Shown here: positions 33,442-41,882 of the stretch, in pieces
Position numbering within the stretch: position 1 is the stretch's first letter
How the letters are laid out: each line of letters begins with the position of its first letter
From: Candidatus Phosphoribacter hodrii
GTDB taxonomy: Bacteria; Actinomycetota; Actinomycetes; Actinomycetales; Dermatophilaceae
Length of the DNA stretch: 64,000 bases
Assembly (NCBI GenBank): GCA_016707175.1
Contig: JADJIB010000002.1
Coordinates: forward strand, 876,501-940,500
Reading direction: 5' to 3'
Made by a program: the position numbers and the translations under genes
The notes under the pieces: generated by a model
The model's database searches: none
The model's input: the letters and a program-made list of their open reading frames with translations, nothing else
What the model was told of the DNA's origin: nothing

Positions 33442-34579
33442 AGATCTCGTTCCGAGCCGCAGCGACGATGCCCCCCGCGAGGGCATCTGCCCTGAGACGC
33501 AGCTCCACCACAGACTTCACCCGATCTCGAAGGTCATTTAGGGACGGCAACAACCCCGAATCCGCCCTGCGTATGTCCGGCACCTCTAGGCCCAGGAGGA
33601 CAGCCAAGGGGAGGCGCGGCAATTGCAGACTGTTAGTAGCAGCGCGCGTTGCGTCAAGCACCGCTTGGCTCCTCAATACGTACCCCAAGAGACTTCCGTC
33701 GACATCGGAGTGCGGACGGAGGACGAACTGCTCCACGGAGCAAAGGCCGACTCGATCGGAGACCCAGACCTTGTTAAGGTACGGCCGGAGATAGCCGAAA
33801 GTGATGTCCCCCGGCTCGAAACGGAACTTCCGACCTGCTTCATCACCGACGGGACGCGATCCGATTGAGGATCCAGTATGGGACTCGATATATTCCAGCC
33901 CGATAAAGTCGTGGGCTCCCCGATAATCGCCACCCGGGTGAATAGTGTCATTCACGGAGTCCACAAGGTCGCTCACAGCGATTAGCGGGAGGTCTCGTGC
34001 CCGCAGAGTGGCGTCGACCATTCCCGGCAGCATTGCAGCGCTTCCCAAGCGAGCTGCAGCCTGGCGTCGAGCAACAAGGCCATCCACATTCGCAGCAACC
34101 GAATCTAGGTGGGCGGCGATGTGGTCTTGCTCCACTACGCTCGGCCACGGCACCCGGATCCGCGCCAGGGCCACTTGCGACAATGTGCGATTCCTGTCGG
34201 CAGACCCCGGCGAGGCGCGTCCCAGTTCGGTCAAGCCCTGATCAGACAGCAGCCAGTGGGCGAGATAGGACAGCGAGCCTCCCATAGTCAACGCGTACGT
34301 CAGGAAACGATTCGACGCGATACGCCCACGCTCGTCCCTCATTGTGACTGCAACTGCACCCTCCCACGCCTTGATGTTGCTCACGACGAGCCGATCTGGC
34401 GCAAGGGTGAAGTAGCGCAGCTTGCCGAGCCCGGAGGCCGACACCTCTGGGTACTCGAAGATGCCGCGACCGAACCCTCGAACTCCGATCTGGCGGTAGC
34501 GCACACCCAGGTTTGGGTCGATTGGGTCCCGTCTTAGTTCAAGCACGTCACCCAAAAGGACGCGAGGAAGATGCGTCAT
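33425..34579 (-). CDS. hsdS: Type I restriction enzyme specificity subunit
   Basis: A 384-residue HsdS with two target-recognition domains, each followed by a conserved helix. The first ends with RIRVPWPSVVEQDHIAAHLD and the helix AHLDSVAANVDGLVARRQAA; the second ends PLAVLLGLEVPDIRRA with a similar helix at the C-terminus. It sets the bipartite DNA sequence that HsdM methylates and HsdR attacks. The ATG overlaps the hsdM stop by 4 bp. The recognition sequence cannot be predicted by eye. Confidence 0.9.
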   Translation of the reverse strand: MTHLPRVLLGDVLELRRDPIDPNLGVRYRQIGVRGFGRGIFEYPEVSASGLGKLRYFTLAPDRLVVSNIKAWEGAVAVTMRDERGRIASNRFLTYALTMGGSLSYLAHWLLSDQGLTELGRASPGSADRNRTLSQVALARIRVPWPSVVEQDHIAAHLDSVAANVDGLVARRQAAARLGSAAMLPGMVDATLRARDLPLIAVSDLVDSVNDTIHPGGDYRGAHDFIGLEYIESHTGSSIGSRPVGDEAGRKFRFEPGDITFGYLRPYLNKVWVSDRVGLCSVEQFVLRPHSDVDGSLLGYVLRSQAVLDATRAATNSLQLPRLPLAVLLGLEVPDIRRADSGLLPSLNDLRDRVKSVVELRLRADALAGGIVAAARNEIFSAMR

Positions 34580-36075
34580 CTGGCGAAGTCCCGGATTTGG
34601 TGCTTGAGCTGTTCCAGGAGCGCCAGCATGTCGCGTTCGGTCTCGATAAGTTCCGCGATGAGTTCCGCGGGGGGCCGGTGAGCGAGATCGTCCGGGCGGT
34701 TTGGATTGCGCCGGTCCAGGTCGTAGTCCTCGGCGACGACGTCCGCCACCGCTACCCGCCAGGCCCGCTCGGTCTCCACTCGGCCCTGCCGCGCTGCCCC
34801 GCCCCACCAGGCCTCGCAGGGGGCGAACTCCTCGTAGGCCAGCGGTCCGGTCTTGGTGTAGTTCTTGCGTCCCTTGGGCAGGGGATGCTCGTAGAACCAG
34901 ATGTGTTCCGACTGCTGACCACGCTCGAAGAACAGGATGTTGCTCGGGATGAGGGTGTACGGCGCGAACACGCCGTTAGGCATCCGCAGCACGGTATGAA
35001 GGTTGAACCTCGTCATCAGTTCGGCCTTGACCCGCGCCCCGATGCCCTTGTCGAATAGCACCGAGTTGGGCACAACGATGGCGCAGCGGCTGCCCTTCTG
35101 TCGTTCCAGCCGCGCCATCACGGCTTGGAGGAACAACCACACGGTCTCTGCGGTCTGCATCCCGGACGGGAAGTTGCTCAACACCCCCCGCTCCTCCTCT
35201 CCGCCGAACGGTGGGTTCGTGAGCACGACGTTCACCCCGTCTCGACGCATGTCGACGATCGGGTTGGCCAGCGCGTTGGCCTGGGCCACCTTCGGACGGT
35301 CCAGACCGTGCAAGAGGAAGTTCATCTGGGCCAGGAGGAAGGGCATCGACTTCTTCTCCGTCCCGCGTATCCCGGCCTGCACCTTCTCGCGCCGCTGGGC
35401 GGTCGTTGCGGCTGCCAGCATGTGCTCGAATGCCTCCACGAGGAAGCCTCCCGTGCCCATCGCGGGGTCGAGGACGGTCTCCCCCGGACGAGGGTCAACC
35501 ATTCGCGTCATGAAGCGCACCAGGGGGCGCGGGGTGTAGAACTCGCCGGAGTCCCCGGCCGCGTCGCGCATCTCCTTGAGCATCGACTCGTAGAGGTGCG
35601 CCATGGTGTGCAGGTCGTCGGCATTGGCGAAGTCAACCCGATCCAGTTGTGCGACAAGGTCTTTGAGCAGAAAGCCGCTCAGCATCCGGTTCGTCACGTT
35701 CTCGAAGATGGCAGCGACGGTGTCACGTGGGTCTCCCGCGGCGCCGGACCCACGCAAGCCCTTGAGATGGGGCAGGAGCTCGTCGTTGACGAAGGTCAGC
35801 AGCGGTCCTCCGGTCTTGTCTCCGCGAGCCCACTCGGACCACCGGTACTTCCCGAGCACGGCTGGCCGGTAGGCCGAGTGCTTGATCGACCGGTCAAGTT
35901 CAACTTCGTCCAGGGCTCGTAGAAACAGCAGCCACGCGAGCTGCGGGAGCCGGTCGAGCTCGCCGTTGAGCCCGGCGTCCTTGCGCATGATGTTGCGCGA
36001 CTCCTTGATGATCGACTGCAGGCGAACACGCGTCGTCTGCGGGGCAGCAGCACTTCTCGCCCGTGGTGGGGTCAC
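34576..36075 (-). CDS. hsdM: Type I restriction enzyme methylation subunit
   Basis: A 499-residue N6-adenine methyltransferase. SAM-binding motif I reads VLDPAMGTGGFLVEAF and the catalytic motif IV reads VLTNPPFGGEEE. The N-terminal helical domain (IMRKDAGLNGELDRLPQLAW) and GEFYTPRPLVRFMTRM are also typical. The GTG at 36075 overlaps the stop of the AbiEii gene by 4 bp (GTGA), so methylase production is translationally coupled to the toxin-antitoxin pair upstream. Confidence 0.94.
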   Translation of the reverse strand: MTPPRARSAAAPQTTRVRLQSIIKESRNIMRKDAGLNGELDRLPQLAWLLFLRALDEVELDRSIKHSAYRPAVLGKYRWSEWARGDKTGGPLLTFVNDELLPHLKGLRGSGAAGDPRDTVAAIFENVTNRMLSGFLLKDLVAQLDRVDFANADDLHTMAHLYESMLKEMRDAAGDSGEFYTPRPLVRFMTRMVDPRPGETVLDPAMGTGGFLVEAFEHMLAAATTAQRREKVQAGIRGTEKKSMPFLLAQMNFLLHGLDRPKVAQANALANPIVDMRRDGVNVVLTNPPFGGEEERGVLSNFPSGMQTAETVWLFLQAVMARLERQKGSRCAIVVPNSVLFDKGIGARVKAELMTRFNLHTVLRMPNGVFAPYTLIPSNILFFERGQQSEHIWFYEHPLPKGRKNYTKTGPLAYEEFAPCEAWWGGAARQGRVETERAWRVAVADVVAEDYDLDRRNPNRPDDLAHRPPAELIAELIETERDMLALLEQLKHQIRDFAR

Positions 36076-36926
36076 TCTGAGGGTCCTTCCTCGATGGCGA
36101 TGGCGTAGAGATCCGCGATGAGCCGGTAGGCACCGCCAACCGTGTCGGTAGTAAGCCGAAGTTGCGCGGCATACGCAGCGAAGTCCGGCTCCCATGCGCG
36201 GGGTGGGGCCGGGAGCGTGACAGGCGGCACCGATTGGTCCCTCATGGTCCAGACCACCTGAAGCCGCTGGCGCAACCGCCGGGGGTTGCCAAGCAGACCG
36301 GCCTCCAGGAGCAGCACCAGGTCGACGAGGTCCTTAACTCGGGAGGAGGGGCGATCACCGGCATAGATCCGTGCGTAGGCATGCAGCTTCTCGGCGGCGT
36401 GCTGATAGACATCCACGGCGAGCACTTCAACGGGATGGAAGCCCGGAACCGAGAGCGGCGAAGCCAGCGTGATCGCCTCGACACCACCCTCGGTCTCGCT
36501 GAACTGCCCCACGACGTCTACGACGACGGCCTCGAAGGGCGCACCGTCGACCTTGGCTGTGACCTTGAGGCGCCAGGCGGGCCAAGAGGTGTCGACTCTC
36601 AAGGTTTGCACCCCGGCACACTCGAAGGAGAACCCATCGTGCGAGTCGAGATCGTTGAGCATCGGCTCTAGCCAATCCAGGAGTTCGCCCTCGCTAGACA
36701 CTGCCCCCAGGTCGCCGACAAGATCCAGGTCTTTCGTCGCTCGGGCCACACCAGGCAGCCGGGCTTCAAGGCAGAAGCCGCCTTTGAGCACGAATCCATG
36801 AGGGGCGAGCCGGGCCAACAAGCGGTGAAAGACGACGGCTCGTCGCAGACGTAGCGGGTCGCTGTTGCGCTCGGCCGCAGCAAGGCGAATCCGATCGGTC
36901 AGACCCTGATGGCGCGCCGACTTCAC
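36072..36926 (-). CDS. AbiEii/AbiGii-type nucleotidyltransferase toxin
   Basis: A 284-residue member of the AbiEii family, the toxin of type IV AbiE systems. Nucleotidyltransferase motif I is visible as HGFVLKGGFCLEARLPGVAR followed by ATKDLDLVGD (GG...DxD). Further conserved parts are the HAAEKLHAYARIY segment and SSRVKDLVDLVLLL, typical of AbiEii. Known relatives stop growth of phage-infected cells by modifying tRNA or another target. Start and stop overlap abiEi and hsdM by 4 bp each. Its direct role here (abortive infection backup for the restriction enzyme) is inferred from context. Confidence 0.88.
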   Translation of the reverse strand: MKSARHQGLTDRIRLAAAERNSDPLRLRRAVVFHRLLARLAPHGFVLKGGFCLEARLPGVARATKDLDLVGDLGAVSSEGELLDWLEPMLNDLDSHDGFSFECAGVQTLRVDTSWPAWRLKVTAKVDGAPFEAVVVDVVGQFSETEGGVEAITLASPLSVPGFHPVEVLAVDVYQHAAEKLHAYARIYAGDRPSSRVKDLVDLVLLLEAGLLGNPRRLRQRLQVVWTMRDQSVPPVTLPAPPRAWEPDFAAYAAQLRLTTDTVGGAYRLIADLYAIAIEEGPSE

Positions 36927-37519
36927 TGGACGTTGCTTCGAGCAAGGGCGCGCTCAAGTCTCAGGGCGGCGTGATCGTCGGCGTCTGCAGCTCGGCGCAA
37001 CAAGCGCCTTGGCGTTGTTGCACCTCGGGCAAGGGCTTCAGCGACGGCGGCATCGATCAGCTCCTGGGGGGTAGATCCGCCGGCGACGTCGACGAGGGTC
37101 CGTTCGATCGTCGTGACGCGCCACGCCCCGCGTTCCTCGACATCATCATCCGGCAGCGGCCCGTGATGGATGACAAGTGCGTCGTGTCGATGGTTCGCGG
37201 AGGAGGGCAGCGTGATGTGGATGTGAGCGGGATTCGCATCCGAGAGGTCATGGACGGCGAGGGCCGAGTCGTGAGATACCACTGCTCGACCACGGCTCCA
37301 GATGGTCCAGCGGGCGAAGACATCATCGGTGGAGCTGGGCCAGCCCGGGAGTCGGAAGACGCCACGGTCGATCCGGACCCAGTTCCCGTGATCGACGTGG
37401 TACTTCTGTGCCTGGTGGGAGTACCCGAGCTCTTTGGCCTGTGCCGCAGAGAAGTAGCCAGCCTGGCGGAAGGCAAGCTCGTGCAGGGCACGTCGCAGAT
37501 CTTGCCGTGGGCCAGGCAC
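36923..37519 (-). CDS. AbiEi-type antitoxin
   Basis: A 198-residue AbiEi-like protein with an N-terminal winged helix (YFSAAQAKELGYSHQAQKYH, then GNWVRIDRGVFRLPGWPSS) and the middle RAVVSHDSALAVHDLSDANP typical of the family. AbiEi antitoxins repress their own promoter and counteract AbiEii without direct binding. The upstream gap (37520-37582) is unusually AT-rich for this genome and probably contains the promoter. The GTG at 37519 is the proposed start. Confidence 0.87.
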   Translation of the reverse strand: MPGPRQDLRRALHELAFRQAGYFSAAQAKELGYSHQAQKYHVDHGNWVRIDRGVFRLPGWPSSTDDVFARWTIWSRGRAVVSHDSALAVHDLSDANPAHIHITLPSSANHRHDALVIHHGPLPDDDVEERGAWRVTTIERTLVDVAGGSTPQELIDAAVAEALARGATTPRRLLRRAADADDHAALRLERALARSNVQ

Positions 37520-37582
37520 AGCGCGACTCTAGCATGACGTGAATATCAACGATACCTTTAGTTTGGTTGCCGGCGTGAAGGT

Positions 37583-40009
37583 CTAACCTGCAGTTCTCGT
37601 TGAGTAGATCCAGTCTTGGAGCTCGTCGACTGCCCGATGGTAGCCGTCCACACCGCCGAACTCACCGGCAAGCTCGCGGGCGGTACCGAGAGCGGCAACT
37701 TCGGGCACGGTCAACAGTTCCGGCGAGGTCAACTCGTCGATGCCGTGAGCGGCATACCGATCGAGCAACAGCGATAACAACAGGCGGGCCACGTCGGAGC
37801 GAGCCTCCAAATCCGCGTGATGCTCCTGGCGGACCCTGCGAACCCGCTCGGCCCGCGTCCGAGATGGAACGTTCCAGGCGAGGTGGACGAGAACGTCGAG
37901 CAGGTCGACCTCGTCCTTGTCTGTCGGCGTCAGTGTGTCTATCGCGACGTTGGCCGCCGCCAACTCGGCGAGCACGTCATCGCGCGTGGGTTTGCGGGCC
38001 CACCGGGCAGCGAGATCGTCCTGCGTGGGCGAGATTCTGCGGATCTGGCCGGCGACGAACTGGCCGTATTCGGTGAGTCGAAGCCGACCCGTCGACGTGT
38101 CAGGGACGAAGAGAGACTCCGACAGGACCTCAAACGACCCCTCGCCAACGATGTAGGGCCGTCGACGTCCGACGCTGGTCTCTGCACCATCGTCAGGGTT
38201 CGATGTCACACCCACGTCCGGTTGCGTCGGCGTGAACGAAGGTTCGGGTTCGGCAACGACCACCTCAACGTCGCCTGCCGCGTCGAAGCCGTCCAGCTCC
38301 TCGACCGCCTCTCCCTCAAGCGGGGGATCGTGGATGATCCGAGCGGGATAGCCGTCGAAGTCAGGGTCGGCGAAGTGACTGGTCGCTCCGACGAAGTCGA
38401 TAATCTCGAAGAATGTCTTCCCCTTGTCGGGATACAGGCGCGTGCCTCGGCCAATGATCTGTTTGAACTCCACCGCCGAGCCGACGGGGCGGAAGAGCAC
38501 GACGTACTTGAGGTCCTCGATGTCCACGCCAGTCGACAGAAGCCTCGATGTGGTCGCGACCACGGGCGAGTTGCGATCCGGGTCGCAAAAGGCTTGGAGC
38601 AGCCGCTTCTTCTCCTCCTCGTCCCCGACGATCCGCACCACCCACTCGGGGTCGGCAGCAACAAGGTCTGGGTTGGCGTTCACCAAGGCCACTCGCATGT
38701 CGGTGGCGTGTTGCTGGTCGTAACAGAACACGACCGTGCGGGCTCCCGGGTCGGCACGGAGGATGCGGCTGATGTAGTCGGCGGCGAGATCGGTTCGGGC
38801 GAGCAGCCGGACCGTTCGCTCGAAGTCACGGGTCGAATACCGCCCTTCGGGAATGTCTCTGCCGAACCGATCCACCTGGCCGGGGTCAGGCTCCCACCCA
38901 TCGGCGTCTGGGCTGAGCGTCACGCGCCGCACCCGATACGGAGCCAAATAGCCGTCCTCGATCCCACGACGCAGAGAGTACGTAAAGACCGGTTCACCGA
39001 AGTAGCCATACGTGTCCACCGTGTCGTCCTGCTTCGGCGTCGCAGTCAAGCCCAGTTGAACTGCAGGCTCAAAGTGATCGAGGATCCGCCGCCAGGAGGA
39101 GTTCTCGCTCGCACTGCCGCGATGACATTCATCAACGATCACCAGGTCGAAGAAGTCCGTGGGGTAGTCGCGAAAGAGCACATCGGCGTCATCGCCCATG
39201 GCCAACGCCTGATAGGTCGCGAAGTAGATCTCGCGCCGTCGATCAGCCTCTCCGGACACCCGACGCAAGGGCCCCTGACCGAAGGCGATGGTGAAGTCCT
39301 TGCGCTGTGGCGCGTCGACCAACTCATCTCGGTCGGCGAGGTAGAGCACCCGGTAGTTGCGATCTGGTGTTGCCTGCCGAGCATGCTCACGCAGCATGTG
39401 AACGATCTGCACGGCGGTGAACGTCTTGCCGGTCCCGGTCGCCATGAGCAGAAGCACACGACGCTCACCCCTGGCAATGGCCGCGAGCACCCGGCGAACG
39501 GCCACCGATTGGTACCACCTGACCTGCTGCACGTCGTTGCGGGCCGTGCGCTTGTTGCGGTTGAACTCCTGCCGAAGGAGTGCCCCATCGTCCACGCCCA
39601 GTTGCTGAAGCGCGGCGTATCGAGCCCACGCCTCAGAAGGGGGCGCGAAGGCGTCCACCACACGCTCGTGGCCCGTGACCATGTCGCGTTCAAGGATCTG
39701 CTCGCCATTGGTGGCATACGCGAGGGGCGCATCGATCTGCTGTGCATATCTGATCGCTTGCTGCATTCCATCGGCCGCGGACCGATAGGACCGTTTGGCC
39801 TCGACGACCGCTACTGGGGCCTGAGCAACCTCAAGGACGTAGTCGACGAAGCCACGGCCGAGGTCCTTTCGCACGCGACCCAACGTGGCCGCGCGTTCAG
39901 CGCGCACCGGGAATTGCTCGTGGATCTGTTCCGGCTCCCATCCGGCCGCCGCTATGGCGGGCAAAATCACGTCACGGCACGTCTCTTGCTCCAACGGGCC
40001 ACCGGGCAC
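37583..40009 (-). CDS. hsdR: Type I restriction enzyme restriction (translocase/nuclease) subunit
   Basis: An 808-residue HsdR. The N-terminal nuclease shows D in GFVDYVLEVA and E-x-K in AVVEAKRSY. The SF2 helicase motor has LLMATGTGKTFTA (motif I), VIVDECHRG (motif II), GLTATP (motif III) and IIGRGTRLYPDKGK (motif VI), followed by a C-terminal EcoEI-like domain. It cleaves unmethylated DNA after translocation. Transcribed first in the block, 63 bp ahead of abiEi. Confidence 0.95.
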   Translation of the reverse strand: MPGGPLEQETCRDVILPAIAAAGWEPEQIHEQFPVRAERAATLGRVRKDLGRGFVDYVLEVAQAPVAVVEAKRSYRSAADGMQQAIRYAQQIDAPLAYATNGEQILERDMVTGHERVVDAFAPPSEAWARYAALQQLGVDDGALLRQEFNRNKRTARNDVQQVRWYQSVAVRRVLAAIARGERRVLLLMATGTGKTFTAVQIVHMLREHARQATPDRNYRVLYLADRDELVDAPQRKDFTIAFGQGPLRRVSGEADRRREIYFATYQALAMGDDADVLFRDYPTDFFDLVIVDECHRGSASENSSWRRILDHFEPAVQLGLTATPKQDDTVDTYGYFGEPVFTYSLRRGIEDGYLAPYRVRRVTLSPDADGWEPDPGQVDRFGRDIPEGRYSTRDFERTVRLLARTDLAADYISRILRADPGARTVVFCYDQQHATDMRVALVNANPDLVAADPEWVVRIVGDEEEKKRLLQAFCDPDRNSPVVATTSRLLSTGVDIEDLKYVVLFRPVGSAVEFKQIIGRGTRLYPDKGKTFFEIIDFVGATSHFADPDFDGYPARIIHDPPLEGEAVEELDGFDAAGDVEVVVAEPEPSFTPTQPDVGVTSNPDDGAETSVGRRRPYIVGEGSFEVLSESLFVPDTSTGRLRLTEYGQFVAGQIRRISPTQDDLAARWARKPTRDDVLAELAAANVAIDTLTPTDKDEVDLLDVLVHLAWNVPSRTRAERVRRVRQEHHADLEARSDVARLLLSLLLDRYAAHGIDELTSPELLTVPEVAALGTARELAGEFGGVDGYHRAVDELQDWIYSTRTAG

Positions 40010-40081
40010 CTCGCCACTCTACGGGTGGAATGTGCCTGCCGCGCCTTGAAGGCTCTGCGTATCGCCCCAACGGCACGCAGA

Positions 40082-40118
40082 GGTATGCCGCCCGCTCGAG
40101 GTGAGCGGGCGGCATACC
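40082..40118. terminator. Perfect 16-bp stem-loop built from two inverted motif copies
   Basis: GGTATGCCGCCCGCTC (40082-40097) pairs with GAGCGGGCGGCATACC (40103-40118) around a 5-nt loop. It lies 18 bp after the stop of the peptide-binding protein gene and ahead of hsdR on the same strand, so it probably ends the upstream transcript. No T run follows. Nearly identical to the hairpin at 44117-44152. Confidence 0.7.
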
Positions 40119-40135
40119 TGAGGCGTTCTAGCCGG

Positions 40136-41674
40136 TCAGCCCTTGGCGAGCTTGGACAGATCGAAGGCGACCGCGATGCCGTTCTTCGGCAGCCCGGTGA
40201 TGCCCTTGTCGGCCACCATGAGGTTGGGCAGCAGGAACAGCACGTCACCCGCGGCGTCCTCGGCGATGAGTCGGGCGGCCTTCTTGAGGTTGGTCACCTG
40301 GTCGTCGGCCGACCCCTCGTCGGCGGCCTTGAGGAGCGCCTGGATGTCGGCCGTCCCGTAGTGGGTGTAGTACTCGGGGTTGCCGAAGACGCCCTTGAGG
40401 TCACGCGGCTCGACGTGAGCGACGATCGACATGTCGAAGTCGCCGCCCTTGAAGACCGTCGTGAGCCACGCGGCGGGGAACTCCAGCGAGTCGAGGGTGA
40501 CCTTGAAGCCGACGGCCTCGAGTTGTGCCTTGACGACCTGGCCGCACGAGGTGGCGTAGGGCAGGGTCGGGACCCGCAGTCGCAGCGTCGTGCCCGTCTT
40601 GCCCGCCTCGGCGAGCAGCGCAGTCGCCTTGGCCTTGTCGAAGGGAGTGACGCCGGTGAGGTCCTCGTACCACGGGTCGGTCGGCGGGACGAAGGAGCCG
40701 ATGAGCGTGCCCTTGCCGGCCCAGCAGGTGTCCATGAGGGCCTTGTGGTCAATGCCGTAGCGGACGGCCTGGCGGACCTTCTTGTCCTTGAAGATCTCCT
40801 GCGCGTTGTTGAACGACAGGAGCACCTCACCGTTGGTCGTGCCCTCGATGACCTGGTACTTCGCGTTGGAGGTGAACTGGCCCAGCGCCTCGGGGGCCTG
40901 CACGGTCGTCACGACGTTGATCGTTCCGGTGAGCAGGGCGTTGTTGAGGGCGGTGGCGTCCTTGAAGTACTTGAGGACGACGGCCTGGTAGTAGGGCTTC
41001 GTGCCCCAGTAACCGTCGTTGCGGGTCAACGTGATCGAGTCGCCCCGGTTCCACGAGGTGAAGGTGTAAGGCCCGGTGCCGACCGGCTTGTTGGCCAGGT
41101 CTTCGACGCCGGTCTTGGAGAACATCGCCCCGATGTGCGTCGTCATCCGGTAGAGCCAGTCGTTGCTCGGCGCCGACAGGGTGACCTGCAGTTGCGTCGG
41201 GCTGATGGCCTTGGCTTCGGTGACGACGTCCATGGCCGCCTTGAGCGAGGTCGTCCAGTCGGTCTTGACCCGGTTGATCGAGAAGACCGCGTCGTCGGCC
41301 GTGAAGGCGGCGCCGTTGCTGAACTTCGCCTTGTCGGTGAGCTCGAACGTATAGGTCTTGTGGTCGTCGGAGACCTTCCACGAGGCCGCGAGGGCCGGGA
41401 CGATCTTGCCGTCCTGGTCGAGCTTGACCAGCCCCTCATAGACGTTGACCAGCAGCGCCTGCGGGATCGCCGCGCCGTCGGTCTTGGTGAAGTCGAGGCT
41501 CGCCGGCTCGGCGACCAGCCCGAGGGTGATCTTGTCGGTCGACGGGCCTCCGGCGGCCGTGGACCCGCCGGTCGCGGTCGGCGCTGGCGCGGTCCCGGCG
41601 CCTGCGGTGCAGGCGGTGAGGGCGAGGGCCAACGCGGCCAAAGGCGCGATGAGGCGAGGCAGGCGATGGGTCAC
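40136..41674 (-). CDS. oppA: Peptide ABC transporter solute-binding lipoprotein (family 5)
   Basis: A 512-residue extracytoplasmic binding protein. The signal peptide ends in a lipobox (ALALTAC), so it is lipid-anchored. The family 5 signature is visible in ADDAVFSINRVK and KPVGTGPYTFTSWNRGDSI, with NDGYWGTKPYYQAVVLKYF and VRQAVRYGIDHKALMD. The start is the GTG at 41674. It probably serves the oppBCDF operon 7.7 kb downstream on the same strand, from which it is separated by the defence locus. Confidence 0.92.
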   Translation of the reverse strand: MTHRLPRLIAPLAALALALTACTAGAGTAPAPTATGGSTAAGGPSTDKITLGLVAEPASLDFTKTDGAAIPQALLVNVYEGLVKLDQDGKIVPALAASWKVSDDHKTYTFELTDKAKFSNGAAFTADDAVFSINRVKTDWTTSLKAAMDVVTEAKAISPTQLQVTLSAPSNDWLYRMTTHIGAMFSKTGVEDLANKPVGTGPYTFTSWNRGDSITLTRNDGYWGTKPYYQAVVLKYFKDATALNNALLTGTINVVTTVQAPEALGQFTSNAKYQVIEGTTNGEVLLSFNNAQEIFKDKKVRQAVRYGIDHKALMDTCWAGKGTLIGSFVPPTDPWYEDLTGVTPFDKAKATALLAEAGKTGTTLRLRVPTLPYATSCGQVVKAQLEAVGFKVTLDSLEFPAAWLTTVFKGGDFDMSIVAHVEPRDLKGVFGNPEYYTHYGTADIQALLKAADEGSADDQVTNLKKAARLIAEDAAGDVLFLLPNLMVADKGITGLPKNGIAVAFDLSKLAKG

Positions 41675-41882
41675 GGGGGGCTCCCTGGAAGTCCGGCGAC
41701 GATGTCCTGTAGCAGTCCCACAGGCTACGGGTAGGGAACGCGCGGGGACAGGCCCGCCTTCCGGGCTTGGGCCTTCGAGACCCAACCGTCACCTTCGCGC
41801 CCACGAGCCCGCGCCCGAGGGGTATGCCGCGCGCTCCCCTTCAGTGGTAAACCTGCGTCGGGGCCACGATGGGAGGAACGCG

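Noticed and set aside
37817..41734. A very long open frame on the plus strand (over 1300 codons) opposite hsdR and oppA
   Set aside because: It is antisense to two genes with clear catalytic motifs and intact lipoprotein signal. Its composition (Arg, Gly, Val, Asp runs) is what a GC-rich third-position bias produces on the opposite strand.
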